Positions 17,286-25,713 of a stretch of DNA of 64,000 nt are shown here, in pieces; position 1 is the first letter of the stretch, and each line of letters opens with the position of its first letter. Both the position numbers and the translations under genes were made by a program. The DNA is from Bradyrhizobium rifense. Lineage in GTDB: Bacteria; Pseudomonadota; Alphaproteobacteria; Rhizobiales; Xanthobacteraceae. The notes under the pieces are model-generated. The model was not told the DNA's origin, ran no database searches, and saw only the letters and a list, made by a program, of their open reading frames with translations. The stretch lies in contig NZ_VSSS01000026.1 of NCBI RefSeq assembly GCF_008123425.1, positions 231,127 through 295,126 of the forward strand, in the 5' to 3' direction.

Positions 17286-18914
17286 ATGACGAATTCATCT
17301 GGCCGCGCCGAGAAGCTGTCGAGTTCGGCAGGATCGATTGTGTTCGACGCCGACGTGCTGGTGCTCGGCGGCGGTCCCGCAGGGACATGGGCCGCGATCA
17401 GTGCTGCCGAGCATGGCGCGCGCGTCGTGCTGGCGGACAAGGGATTTTGCGGCACCTCCGGTGCGACTGCGGCGGCCGGCACCGGTGTGTGGTATGTCGA
17501 TCCCGTTCCCGAACGCCGCGAGGCTGCGATGGCCAGCCGCGAGAAGCTGGGCGGCTATCTCCAGGACCGCCGCTGGATGGCGCGCGTGCTGGACCAGACC
17601 TACGCCCAGAGCAACCAGCTTGCCGAGTGGGGTTATCCTTATCCCGCAGATGAGGACGGCAAGCCGCAGCGGAATTCGCTGCAGGGCCCGGAATACATGC
17701 GGCTGATGCGCAAGCGGACCAAGCAGGCCGGCGTCACCATCCTGGATCATTCGCCCGCGCTCGAACTGTTGGTCGACGGAAACGGCGTGGTTGCCGGCGC
17801 TGCAGGTTTGCGCCGCCAGAAGGGGGATCGCTGGGCGGTCAACGCCAAGGCCGTGGTGATCGCCACCGGCGGATGCGCCTTTCTCAGCAAGACGCTCGGC
17901 TCGAACGTGCTGACCGGCGACGGCTATCTCCTCGCTGCGGAAGCGGGGGCGGAATTCACGAGCATGGAGTTCTCCAACGCCTACGCGATCTCGCCGGCGT
18001 TCGGATCGGTGACCAAGACCCTGTTCTACAGCTGGGCGAGTTTTACCGACGAGCAGGGCAGCGTCATTCCGGGAGCGTCGTCGAAGGGCGGCCGTTCCGT
18101 GATTGCGCGCGCGCTGCGGAAGGGGCCCGTGTATGCCCAACTCGATCAGGCGCAAGCCGAGACCCAGCGCCACATGCGCGCGTCCCAGCCGAATTTCTTC
18201 CTTCCGTTCGACCGCACCGGTATCGATCCCTTCACCGAACGATTCCCGATCACGCTGCGGCTCGAAGGGACCGTTCGCGGGACGGGCGGTCTGCGGATCG
18301 TCGACGACAGTTGCGCAACCACCGTTCCGGGCCTCTACGCGGCAGGCGATGCTGCGACCCGCGAGCTGATCTGCGGCGGCTTTACGGGCAGCGGCAGCCA
18401 CAATGCCGCCTGGGCGATGTCTTCGGGCTATTGGGCCGGCCAAGGTGCGGCGGAGTTTGCGCGCCAACTGGGCACGACAATCGGGCGTCAGGCGTTCCGA
18501 CGCGGCACCGTTGGCTTGCGCTCCGGCAGCGGGCAACCGATGCACGGCGGCGCGCTTGCGCGGAGTGTTCAGGACGAGGTGTTCCCCTACGAGCTGAATT
18601 ATTTCCGCGAGGCCGGGCGACTGGGCGACTCTCTGCGTCGCCTGGATGGCTTGTGGTCGGAGGCGTCGAATGCAGCCGCATCGGACGAACAGGAGCTGCT
18701 ACGTGCGCGCGAGGCCGCCGCCATGCTTGCGACCGCGCGCTGGATGTATCGCAGCGCGCTGGCGCGTCAGGAAAGCCGGGGAATGCATCGTCGCGACGAT
18801 TATCCCGAGCCGGACGATCGCTACCTGCACCTTGTGACGACCGGCGGGCTCGACGACGTCTGGACATCGGCGCGTCCGTTGGTCTCCGCCCAATATTCGG
18901 AGGCCGCGGAATGA
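17286..18914 (+). CDS. FAD-binding oxidoreductase, AprA/fumarate-reductase flavoprotein family (copy 1)
   Basis: The 542-aa flavoprotein has the N-terminal dinucleotide-binding fold (ADVLVLGGGPAGTWAAISAA, residues ~21-40) and the second FAD segment GLYAAGDAATRELICGGFTG. The capping-domain motif ESRGMHRRDDYPEPD is shared by the SdhA/AprA/NadB superfamily. The ATGA overlap with an 8-Cys ferredoxin gene mirrors the AprAB layout of adenylylsulfate reductase. True dissimilatory AprA is longer (~620-660 aa), so this is a relative with an unknown substrate, probably an organosulfur or sulfite-level step. A second flavoprotein/ferredoxin pair follows immediately. Confidence 0.85.
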   Translation: MTNSSGRAEKLSSSAGSIVFDADVLVLGGGPAGTWAAISAAEHGARVVLADKGFCGTSGATAAAGTGVWYVDPVPERREAAMASREKLGGYLQDRRWMARVLDQTYAQSNQLAEWGYPYPADEDGKPQRNSLQGPEYMRLMRKRTKQAGVTILDHSPALELLVDGNGVVAGAAGLRRQKGDRWAVNAKAVVIATGGCAFLSKTLGSNVLTGDGYLLAAEAGAEFTSMEFSNAYAISPAFGSVTKTLFYSWASFTDEQGSVIPGASSKGGRSVIARALRKGPVYAQLDQAQAETQRHMRASQPNFFLPFDRTGIDPFTERFPITLRLEGTVRGTGGLRIVDDSCATTVPGLYAAGDAATRELICGGFTGSGSHNAAWAMSSGYWAGQGAAEFARQLGTTIGRQAFRRGTVGLRSGSGQPMHGGALARSVQDEVFPYELNYFREAGRLGDSLRRLDGLWSEASNAAASDEQELLRAREAAAMLATARWMYRSALARQESRGMHRRDDYPEPDDRYLHLVTTGGLDDVWTSARPLVSAQYSEAAE

Positions 18915-19231
18915 TCGAGGTCATCGATTCCGAGCGGTGCACGGCTTGCGACATCTGCGTGAACGTATGCCCGACCAACGTCTTCGACAAGACTGACGGC
19001 ATTCCCGTGATCGCCCGCCAGAGCGACTGCCAGACCTGCTTCCTGTGCGAGCTCTATTGCCCGGAGGATGCGCTGTTTGTGTCTCCCTTTGCGGAAGCGC
19101 CGCAGACGGTCGATGTGGCCGCGCTGAAGGAAGCCGCCATGCTGGGAAGTTACCGGCGTGCGGTCGGCTGGACCGACGAGAACCGGCACCTGCGGGCGGC
19201 CGACCGGAGCTATCGGCTGTTCGGTCATTGA
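18911..19231 (+). CDS. Two-[4Fe-4S] ferredoxin, AprB-like (copy 1)
   Basis: The 106-aa protein has Cys at residues 10, 13, 16 and 20 (CTACDICVNVCP) and at 40, 43, 46 and 50 (CQTCFLCELYCP), enough for two [4Fe-4S] clusters. The C-terminal ~50 residues form a tail with aromatic residues, comparable to the AprB tail that wraps the flavoprotein. Its start overlaps the stop of the upstream flavoprotein (ATGA). It is the probable electron-transfer partner of that enzyme. Confidence 0.9.
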   Translation: MIEVIDSERCTACDICVNVCPTNVFDKTDGIPVIARQSDCQTCFLCELYCPEDALFVSPFAEAPQTVDVAALKEAAMLGSYRRAVGWTDENRHLRAADRSYRLFGH

Positions 19232-19306
19232 GGCTTGCGTCAAGCGGGCCGCACGTCGGCGACGACGGGCGTGTCAGCCGGGCGCGCGTGAGCAAAGGCG
19301 GAGATC

Positions 19307-20911
19307 ATGGTGTCGTCCTCGCTCGAAGAGCTGTCGATCACGACTGACGTGCTGATCGTCGGCGGCGGCATGGCCGGCGCATGGGCCGCCGCGTCGGCCG
19401 CGCAAGCCGGTGCGAGGGTTATTCTCGCCGACAAGGGCTATTGCGGCACCAGTGGTGTCACGGCCGCCGCGGGGCCGGGCCATTGGTGGGTGCCGCCGGA
19501 TCCTTCGGCGGCGCGGGACGCTGTTGTTGCCAATCGCATCGCCGCCGGGCTCGGCCTTGGCGAATCGGAATGGATGTACCGCATCCTCGACCAGACCTGG
19601 CGCACGCTGCCGACGCTGGCCCGATACTACAAATTCGGCACGGACGACGAGGGAAGGGTGAACCACCGCGCGGTGCGCGGGCCGGAATACATGCGCGCGC
19701 TGCGCCAGCACGTACTGAGCCACGGTGTTACTATTCTCGATCAGTCGCCCGTTGTCGAGTTGCTGGCGCGGGCCGATGGGTCGATCGGCGGCGCGCGTGG
19801 CCAGCGCCGTCAAGACAGCGGGCGCGCGTATCGAATCGTGGCTGGCGCGGTGGTGCTCGCGGCGGGCGGGACCAGTTTTCTGTCGCATCTGTTGGGATCG
19901 CGAACCAACACCGGCGACGGCTATCTCATGGCGGCCGAGGCGGGCGCGGAGCTGTCCGGCATGGAATTCACCGCCGCCTACACCATTGCGCCGGCGCATT
20001 CCACGATGACGCGCAGCATGGCCTATGCCTTTGCGACCTACTCCGACGCCGATGGAAACGAGCTCGATCTCCCGTTCGGTCCCGATCAGACCGTCCGTCT
20101 TGCCCGGGCCCTGCAGCGCGGGCCGGTCTACTGTTCGCTCGAGCGTCTGCCTGATGACATCAAGGCGCGGCTGCATACGATTTCGCCGAACGTGCCGCTG
20201 GTGTTCGACCGCTGGGGCATCGATCCCTACCGCGACCGGTTCGAAGTCACGCTGCACAATGACGGCACCATCCGTGGCATCGGCGGCGTGCGCGTGCACG
20301 ACGCGGATTGCGCGACGTCGGTGCCGGGCCTGTTCGTCGCCGGCGACAACGCATCGCGCGAGAAGGTCGCGGGCGCGATCTCCGGCGGCGGCAACGTCAA
20401 CTCGGCATGGGCGCTGTCGTCTGGCGTGTTTGCAGGAAGCGCGGCTGCGTGCGTGGCACGCAGCACGAAAAGCCGCTCGACGGAGCTGGCGCCACTTGGA
20501 CGGGCCGGGCTTCGCCCGCGTGGCCGGCCTAAGGCCGTTGACGTGGCCGCAGCCAAAGCCGGCGTGCGCGCCGAGATGCATCCGTTCGACAAGAACTTGT
20601 TCCGCACCGGGGCAGGGCTCGCGGCCTCTTCGCAAACACTCGAAGAGTTGTGGCGTGAGGTGGCAGATCACGGGCAGGCGGGTTCGATCGCCCTGCGCGA
20701 AACCGCGGCACTGCTGGCCACGGCGCGCTGGACCGTTGCCACGGCGGTCGCGCGCAAGGAGAGCAGGGGCCTTCATCGGCGTGAGGACTATCCTACCAAG
20801 GATCCCGGATTGGCCGCCCGCCTGCTCAGCGGCGGATTGGAGCAGGTCTGGGTCGCGTTGGATCGACCATCGGCAAGCGCCCGGCCGGGCCAACTCGAGG
20901 TAGTGTCATGA
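19307..20911 (+). CDS. FAD-binding oxidoreductase, AprA/fumarate-reductase flavoprotein family (copy 2)
   Basis: The 534-aa paralogue of the 17286-18914 flavoprotein has the same block order: TDVLIVGGGMAGAWAAASAA, ADKGYCGTSGVTAAAGPG, GLFVAGDNASREKVAGAISG and ESRGLHRREDYPTKD. The copies diverge clearly, for example GTGVWYVDP versus GPGHWWVPP after the FAD motif. This suggests an old duplication with distinct substrates or a heteromeric complex rather than a recent repeat. It overlaps its own ferredoxin gene by 4 bp. Confidence 0.85.
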   Translation: MVSSSLEELSITTDVLIVGGGMAGAWAAASAAQAGARVILADKGYCGTSGVTAAAGPGHWWVPPDPSAARDAVVANRIAAGLGLGESEWMYRILDQTWRTLPTLARYYKFGTDDEGRVNHRAVRGPEYMRALRQHVLSHGVTILDQSPVVELLARADGSIGGARGQRRQDSGRAYRIVAGAVVLAAGGTSFLSHLLGSRTNTGDGYLMAAEAGAELSGMEFTAAYTIAPAHSTMTRSMAYAFATYSDADGNELDLPFGPDQTVRLARALQRGPVYCSLERLPDDIKARLHTISPNVPLVFDRWGIDPYRDRFEVTLHNDGTIRGIGGVRVHDADCATSVPGLFVAGDNASREKVAGAISGGGNVNSAWALSSGVFAGSAAACVARSTKSRSTELAPLGRAGLRPRGRPKAVDVAAAKAGVRAEMHPFDKNLFRTGAGLAASSQTLEELWREVADHGQAGSIALRETAALLATARWTVATAVARKESRGLHRREDYPTKDPGLAARLLSGGLEQVWVALDRPSASARPGQLEVVS

Positions 20912-21291
20912 TCGAACTCATCGTTGCGGAGCGCTGCACGGATTGTGGGGCCTGCATCGAGGTCTGCCCCGCCAACGTGCTCGATCCCGGCCGTGACGGC
21001 CTGCCCATCCTGGCGCGCGTCGAGGATTGCCAGACCTGCTTCATGTGCGAGCTCTATTGCCGTGCAGACGCGATCTATGTCGCGCCCGATTGCGACCGCC
21101 GCGTCTCCGTGAGCAAGGACGAGGTGCTGGCATCCGGGCGGCTCGGACAATACCGCAAGCACTCCGGCTGGGATGAATGGGCGGAGCACTTTCCCAACGA
21201 GCAATGGCTGATGGAAGCCGTCTTCCGCCGTGCCGCCGAAGCGGCGGCTCAGCCAAAGGCGCGGAAGCCTGGCGTCACCGGCCAAAAATAA
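20908..21291 (+). CDS. Two-[4Fe-4S] ferredoxin, AprB-like (copy 2)
   Basis: The 127-aa ferredoxin has Cys at 10, 13, 16 and 20 (CTDCGACIEVCP) and at 41, 44, 47 and 51 (CQTCFMCELYCR). The second cluster motif ends in Arg instead of the usual Pro. The tail is about 20 residues longer than in copy 1 and ends in an Ala/Lys-rich stretch. The ATGA overlap with the copy 2 flavoprotein marks them as a translationally coupled pair. Confidence 0.9.
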   Translation: MIELIVAERCTDCGACIEVCPANVLDPGRDGLPILARVEDCQTCFMCELYCRADAIYVAPDCDRRVSVSKDEVLASGRLGQYRKHSGWDEWAEHFPNEQWLMEAVFRRAAEAAAQPKARKPGVTGQK

Positions 21292-21432
21292 CAGCGCCGC
21301 ACCCGGAGACGAATTCTTATGCCTCGGTTGGAAGCGTCGTCCTGTTGTTGCCCGATGCCGATGATCTTTGAAAAGACTATCTTGCCCCGAGCGCCTAGCA
21401 TGTCCGCATCAATGCCATCATGAACGCGTGAC

Positions 21433-22425
21433 ATGAACACTCCCCGAATTGAAAGCAGGCGCGCCTCCACCCGCGTGCGATCGCCGATCATCGTCAATCA
21501 ACTGGGCGCGGAGGTTCGTGCCGCGCTGGCCGATCACTGGTCGCGTCCGCTGATCATCGATCATCCCGCCGATCGTCCGGCGTGGGAGGTTGCGCCGGAG
21601 GCCGACGTGCTGCTGACGCGGCCGCTGGCGGGCTGGAACAAGGCGCCTGCGGACAAGCCCGCAGGCTGGCCGTTCGGCCTGCGCTGGATCCAGACCGCAT
21701 CGACCGGCATCGATTTCTTTCCGGCATGGCTGCTCGATGGGCCCGTGGTCACGGTCGGCCGCGGCATCTCGGCCGATCCGATCGCGGAATATGTGCTCGC
21801 GGCAATTCTCGGCTTCGAAAAGCGTATCCACGAGATCCGGCCGCGCAGCCGCGAGCAATGGAAGATCGCCCCGCTGGGATCGCTCAGCGGCAAGACGATC
21901 GGCATCGCGGGCTTTGGTGCAATCGGCCGTGCCGTTGCCGAGCGGGTCAGGCCGTTCGGCGTCAACACCAGGGTTCTTAGGCGATCGGCCTGGCCATACG
22001 TTGTTCCGGGCATTGAGCCCGTGGACAGCATCGAGCAGTTGGTCGAGGTCTCCGATCATCTCGTCCTGGCGCTGCCGGCGACGACGAAGACGGCCCGTCT
22101 GATCAATGCCGACGTGCTGGCGCGGGCCAAAAAATCGCTGCATCTGATCAATGTCGCGCGCGGCCGGATCGTCGATCAGTCCGCCCTGCTGCAAGCGCTC
22201 GATGAGGGCCGGATCGCAGGCGCCACGCTCGATGTCACGGATCCCGAGCCGCCGCTGGATGGCGATCCGATCTACGACCATCCCAAGGTCGTCCTCACAC
22301 CGCACGTCTCGTGGACGGGAGGCGAGGATGCCAAGCGGCTGGCCGACAAGACGCTGGTCAATCTCGATGCCTATGCGCATGGCGTGCCACTGGCCGACGT
22401 CTTCGACAAAAACCTCGAATACTAG
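21433..22425 (+). CDS. NAD-dependent D-2-hydroxyacid dehydrogenase family protein
   Basis: The 330-aa enzyme reversibly reduces 2-keto acids. The nucleotide-binding motif GIAGFGAIGRAVAERV, catalytic Arg in NVARGRIVD, Glu in DVTDPEPPLDGD and His in LTPHVSWTGG are all present, so it looks catalytically complete. It is followed 16 bp later by a class II aldolase. In this sulfur locus it may process the carbon skeleton left after desulfonation, for example a sulfolactate-like or hydroxyacid product, but the substrate is not readable. Confidence 0.88.
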   Translation: MNTPRIESRRASTRVRSPIIVNQLGAEVRAALADHWSRPLIIDHPADRPAWEVAPEADVLLTRPLAGWNKAPADKPAGWPFGLRWIQTASTGIDFFPAWLLDGPVVTVGRGISADPIAEYVLAAILGFEKRIHEIRPRSREQWKIAPLGSLSGKTIGIAGFGAIGRAVAERVRPFGVNTRVLRRSAWPYVVPGIEPVDSIEQLVEVSDHLVLALPATTKTARLINADVLARAKKSLHLINVARGRIVDQSALLQALDEGRIAGATLDVTDPEPPLDGDPIYDHPKVVLTPHVSWTGGEDAKRLADKTLVNLDAYAHGVPLADVFDKNLEY

Positions 22426-22441
22426 AAAAGGAGCCGCAACA

Positions 22442-23224
22442 ATGAACAAGGTCGTCGAGAAGCCCAAAAAATATTCCTTGGTCGAACGTACGCCGGCGGT
22501 GTCGTTCGAGGAGGAGAGGCTGCACCGCAAGCAACGTCTCGCCGCGACGTTCCGGCTGTTCTCGCGGTACGGCTTCGATCAGGGCCTCGCAGGCCATGTC
22601 ACCGTGCGCGATCCGGAGTTTCCCGAGCGGTTCTGGATCAACCCGCTGTCGAAGCACTTCAGCCAGATCAAGGTGTCCGATCTTCAGCTCGTCGACCACG
22701 ACGGCAACATCCTGATCGGCGACAAGCCGATCAACCAGGCCGGCTTCGTGATTCACTCGGCGATTCATGCGGCGCATCCGGAGGTGATCGCGGCAGCCCA
22801 CACCCATTCGACCTATGGCAAGGCCTGGTCGGCGCTTGGCCGCCTGCTCGATCCGCTGACACAGGATTCCTGTGCCTTCTACGAGGATCACGTCCTGTTC
22901 GATCCGTTCTCGGGCGTCGTGCTGGAGGCGGAGGAGGGCCGCAAGATCGCGCAGGCGCTGGGATCGAAGAAGGCTGCGATCCTGCAAAATCACGGCCTGC
23001 TCACGGTGGGACCGACCATCGAAGCTGCCGCGTGGTGGTACATCGCGATGGACAATGCCGCGCGCGCCCAGCTGCTCGCGGAGGCCGCCGGCACGCCAAA
23101 GCCGATCCCGCACGAGATCGCCAGCCTGACGTCGCGGCAGGTCGGCACCCACAAGGGCGGTTATTTCAGCTTCCAGCCGCTCTGGGACTGGATCACCGCG
23201 GCGGAACCGGAGCTGTTCAACTAG
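22442..23224 (+). CDS. Class II aldolase/adducin-domain protein
   Basis: The 260-aa protein has the class II aldolase fold. The metal ligands are likely HTHS (residues ~121-124, AAHTHSTYGKAWS) and the later His of LQNHGLLTVG. An AAGGAG site precedes the ATG at 22442. FWINPLSKHFSQIKVSDLQL is typical of the L-fuculose-phosphate aldolase-like subfamily. It forms a pair with the hydroxyacid dehydrogenase upstream. Aldolase, epimerase or decarboxylating activities are all known in this fold, so the reaction is not assigned. Confidence 0.88.
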   Translation: MNKVVEKPKKYSLVERTPAVSFEEERLHRKQRLAATFRLFSRYGFDQGLAGHVTVRDPEFPERFWINPLSKHFSQIKVSDLQLVDHDGNILIGDKPINQAGFVIHSAIHAAHPEVIAAAHTHSTYGKAWSALGRLLDPLTQDSCAFYEDHVLFDPFSGVVLEAEEGRKIAQALGSKKAAILQNHGLLTVGPTIEAAAWWYIAMDNAARAQLLAEAAGTPKPIPHEIASLTSRQVGTHKGGYFSFQPLWDWITAAEPELFN

Positions 23225-23357
23225 GACCACGGCGTCCAGGTCGGGCATTTGCCCGGTTCGCCGGAATTGCGCCAGGCCGCGACATCGTGAGATATCATGG
23301 TGCGCGGCTTGCGTGGTTCACGCAGGCCGATGCTGCAACGGTGAGGAGCAGTGCGAC

Positions 23358-23759
23358 ATGACCATTGGTCTGCCAAGCGAAGTTGAAGTCATCACGTTGT
23401 TCGTCGATGACATTGCGTCGGCGAAAGCCTTCTACGCGAAAGTGTTCGCGTCCGAGACGGTCTGGGAAGATGCGGTCTCATCCGTGCTGAGATTTGGTGG
23501 GCTCCTGATCAACCTTCTCGACGCGTCTCGGGCACCGCCGCTTGTCGAGCCGCTGCGTGTCGCGCAGTCCTCCGCAGGAGCGCGCGCACTTCTGACGATC
23601 AGGGTCGTCGACGTCGATCAGGTCTGCTCAGCCCTGAGGGAAATCGGCGTCGATCTGCTCAATGGGCCGATCGACCGTCCGTGGGGACGGCGAACTGCGG
23701 CCTTTGCCGACCCTTCAGGACATGTCTGGGAGATCGCGCAGCTGATTGAGCGGAAATAG
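23358..23759 (+). CDS. VOC (glyoxalase/bleomycin-resistance fold) protein
   Basis: This 133-aa single-module vicinal-oxygen-chelate protein starts with EVEVITLFVDDIASAKAFY and ends with AAFADPSGHVWEIAQ, the standard first and last strands of the fold. The ATG at 23358 follows AGGAG with a 10-base gap; an in-frame ATG at 23313 would add an odd Cys-rich extension. Family members bind metals or small molecules, and this one may be a lyase, dioxygenase or resistance protein. It converges with the LysR gene. Confidence 0.82.
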   Translation: MTIGLPSEVEVITLFVDDIASAKAFYAKVFASETVWEDAVSSVLRFGGLLINLLDASRAPPLVEPLRVAQSSAGARALLTIRVVDVDQVCSALREIGVDLLNGPIDRPWGRRTAAFADPSGHVWEIAQLIERK

Positions 23760-23785
23760 CGGCCTGTTGCCGGCCCGTCGGTTCG

Positions 23786-24700
23786 TCAGAGCTTCCTGCA
23801 AACACGATTGACCAGTTCGATGAACCAGCGCAGCGCCGGGTCAGTCATGGCGCGGCGGGTGTGGAGGAGGTCGATGGTGAACGCCTCCACGTCATAGGGA
23901 AGCGGAACGACGGACACGCCTGCCGATGCGGCGAAGCGCCGGGCGATGCGCTCGGCCATGGTTGCCACGAGATCGGTGCCGGCAACCGCAAACGGCACGG
24001 CCACAACATGGGCGAGCGTAACCGCCGTGCGCCGCTTGCGCCCGTGCCGGGCCAGCACGGTGTCGATCGCGCCCGGAAGCCCGTCGCCGCCGGTCGATGA
24101 GAACAAGGCATGTGGAAGGCGGGTGTAGTCATCCTTGCTGAGCCGCGCCTTCTGCCTGGCGCGCCTGGCGTCGCGAATGCAGACGAAATGCTCCTCGAAC
24201 AGCCTGGTCCGGGTGATGCGCGTGGTAGCGGGAAGATGGCCGCCGATCAGCGCGTCGACATCGCCGTGCTCGAGGCTTGCGACGCTCAAAGCCGGGTCGA
24301 TGATGGGACGCACGACGAGATCGATTCCAGGCGCTTCCCGTCGTAGTGCGGCGACCAGCGGCGGCACGACGACGAGGTCGCCATAGTCGGTCACCGCAAT
24401 GGACATGCGACGGCGGGCGGTTGCGGGATCGAAGGCTGATCCAGGCCCCAGCACGCCTCTGATCTGTCCGAGTGCCTCGCTGATCGGCCGGGCCAGCGAC
24501 AGCGCCTTGGCTGTCGGCTGCATGCCCGAGGCCGAGCGCACGAACAGATCGTCGCCGAACAGCGCCCGCAGGCGGGTCAGCACGCTGCTCATGGACGGCT
24601 GCGCGAGGCCAACGCGCGCGCCGGCGCGGGTCACGTTGCGCTCCTCCATCAGCGCCTCGAAGGCGACGAGGAGATTGAGATCGACGGAAGCCAAATTCAT
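23786..24700 (-). CDS. LysR-family transcriptional regulator (NodD-like subgroup)
   Basis: The 304-aa regulator begins NLASVDLNLLVAFEALMEER, followed by the helix-turn-helix GLAQPSMSSVLTRLRALFGDDLF and then VRSASGMQPTAKAL, the pattern of the NodD/NahR/LinR subgroup. In-frame ATGs at 24718 and 24736 are alternatives, and none has a Shine-Dalgarno. It is divergent from a BASS-type transporter gene. An AAATCGATTT palindrome at 24724-24733 lies just upstream and may be its operator. Confidence 0.9.
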   Translation of the reverse strand: MNLASVDLNLLVAFEALMEERNVTRAGARVGLAQPSMSSVLTRLRALFGDDLFVRSASGMQPTAKALSLARPISEALGQIRGVLGPGSAFDPATARRRMSIAVTDYGDLVVVPPLVAALRREAPGIDLVVRPIIDPALSVASLEHGDVDALIGGHLPATTRITRTRLFEEHFVCIRDARRARQKARLSKDDYTRLPHALFSSTGGDGLPGAIDTVLARHGRKRRTAVTLAHVVAVPFAVAGTDLVATMAERIARRFAASAGVSVVPLPYDVEAFTIDLLHTRRAMTDPALRWFIELVNRVCRKL

Positions 24701-24723
24701 TTGAGCAATGGTAGGCATATCTA

Positions 24724-24733
24724 AAATCGATTT
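24724..24733. promoter_or_regulatory. AAATCGATTT palindrome between LysR and transporter
   Basis: A perfect 10-bp palindrome lies immediately upstream of the preferred LysR start and 57 bp before the likely transporter start. Its position fits an operator for the adjacent LysR regulator. Such AT-rich decamers can occur by chance. Confidence 0.3.
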
Positions 24734-24789
24734 CAAGAATGAGGCGGTGCGTGGTCTATTGGCGCGGAAGACCTGATTGGACGAGGCGT

Positions 24790-25713
24790 ATGCGATCCTC
24801 CCTCCTGCGCCTCATCCCGCGCGGACCGACATTATTGGCCGTCGGCGTCCTGCTCGGGCTCGTGTGTCCGGCGCTCGCGGATCTGGCGCGACCGCTGATG
24901 CCGGCCACGATCTTCCTGATCGTGCTCGGGACATTGCTGCGAATCGATGGTGAGGCGGTCGTCGCCGCGTTGCGCCGGCCGTCGCTGTCGGTGCTGTTGC
25001 CGGCAATCGTCATGGTCGGCTGTCCGCTGGTGATCAGCGCGACCGGTCGTGCCGTCGGTCTTGCTCCGGAACTCGCGCCCGCGATCATGCTCGCCGTCTC
25101 GGCGCCGCCGTCGAGCGGGACCGCGGCGGTGGCACGCATGCTCGGGCTCGACGGCGCGGTGCCGCTCGTGGTGACGGTGTTGTCCATGGTGCTGGCGCCG
25201 GTCACGATCCCACTTCTCGCCGGCTGGTTCGGCGGCCTCGAGATCAGCGCGTTCGAGCTCGCGCTGCGTCTGGCGCTGTTGATCGGCAGCGCCGAAGGCC
25301 TTGCCGTCCTGCTCCGCCGGCATGCGGCGCCGGTTCTGGCCGCCCATGGCGATGTGGTCGACGGGATCATCATCGCCGCGCTTCTGGTCTTTGCGGTGGC
25401 GACCATGGCCGGCATTCGCGCGCAGATCGCGGCGGATGTGCCGGCCGCAACGCTCTGCGTTGCCCTTGCCTTCGCCTGTAATGTGGCCCTGCAAATTGCG
25501 GGGGCCGTGTTGCTGCCGGGAACGCTGCCCGAGCGCCTGACGGTGGGGCTCATTCTCGGCAATCGCAATGTCGGGCTGGTCTGGTCGGCGCTCGGTGCTG
25601 CCGCCTCGCCACGCATGGCGCTATACTTCGCCGCGACGCAATTTCCGATCTACATCCTGCCGCGCCTGATCGAGACCCTGATCGGCCGCGACAAACGAAA
25701 GGCCAGAGCATGA
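24790..25713 (+). CDS. BASS (bile acid:Na+ symporter)-like membrane protein
   Basis: The 307-aa polytopic protein has about ten hydrophobic helices. Segments such as AVSAPPSSGTAAVARMLGLDG and ILGNRNVGLVWSALG resemble the crossover motifs of the bile acid:sodium symporter/arsenical resistance superfamily. An in-frame ATG at 24739 would add a charged leader; the ATG at 24790 is better. It overlaps the DUF2891 gene by 4 bp, so the two are coupled. The substrate is unknown; it may be an organic anion. Confidence 0.7.
   Translation: MRSSLLRLIPRGPTLLAVGVLLGLVCPALADLARPLMPATIFLIVLGTLLRIDGEAVVAALRRPSLSVLLPAIVMVGCPLVISATGRAVGLAPELAPAIMLAVSAPPSSGTAAVARMLGLDGAVPLVVTVLSMVLAPVTIPLLAGWFGGLEISAFELALRLALLIGSAEGLAVLLRRHAAPVLAAHGDVVDGIIIAALLVFAVATMAGIRAQIAADVPAATLCVALAFACNVALQIAGAVLLPGTLPERLTVGLILGNRNVGLVWSALGAAASPRMALYFAATQFPIYILPRLIETLIGRDKRKARA

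Noticed and set aside
18911..21291. Genuine dissimilatory adenylylsulfate reductase (AprAB)
   Set aside because: Subunits are too short, no sulfate adenylyltransferase or dissimilatory sulfite reductase genes are near, and the context is assimilatory organosulfur metabolism.
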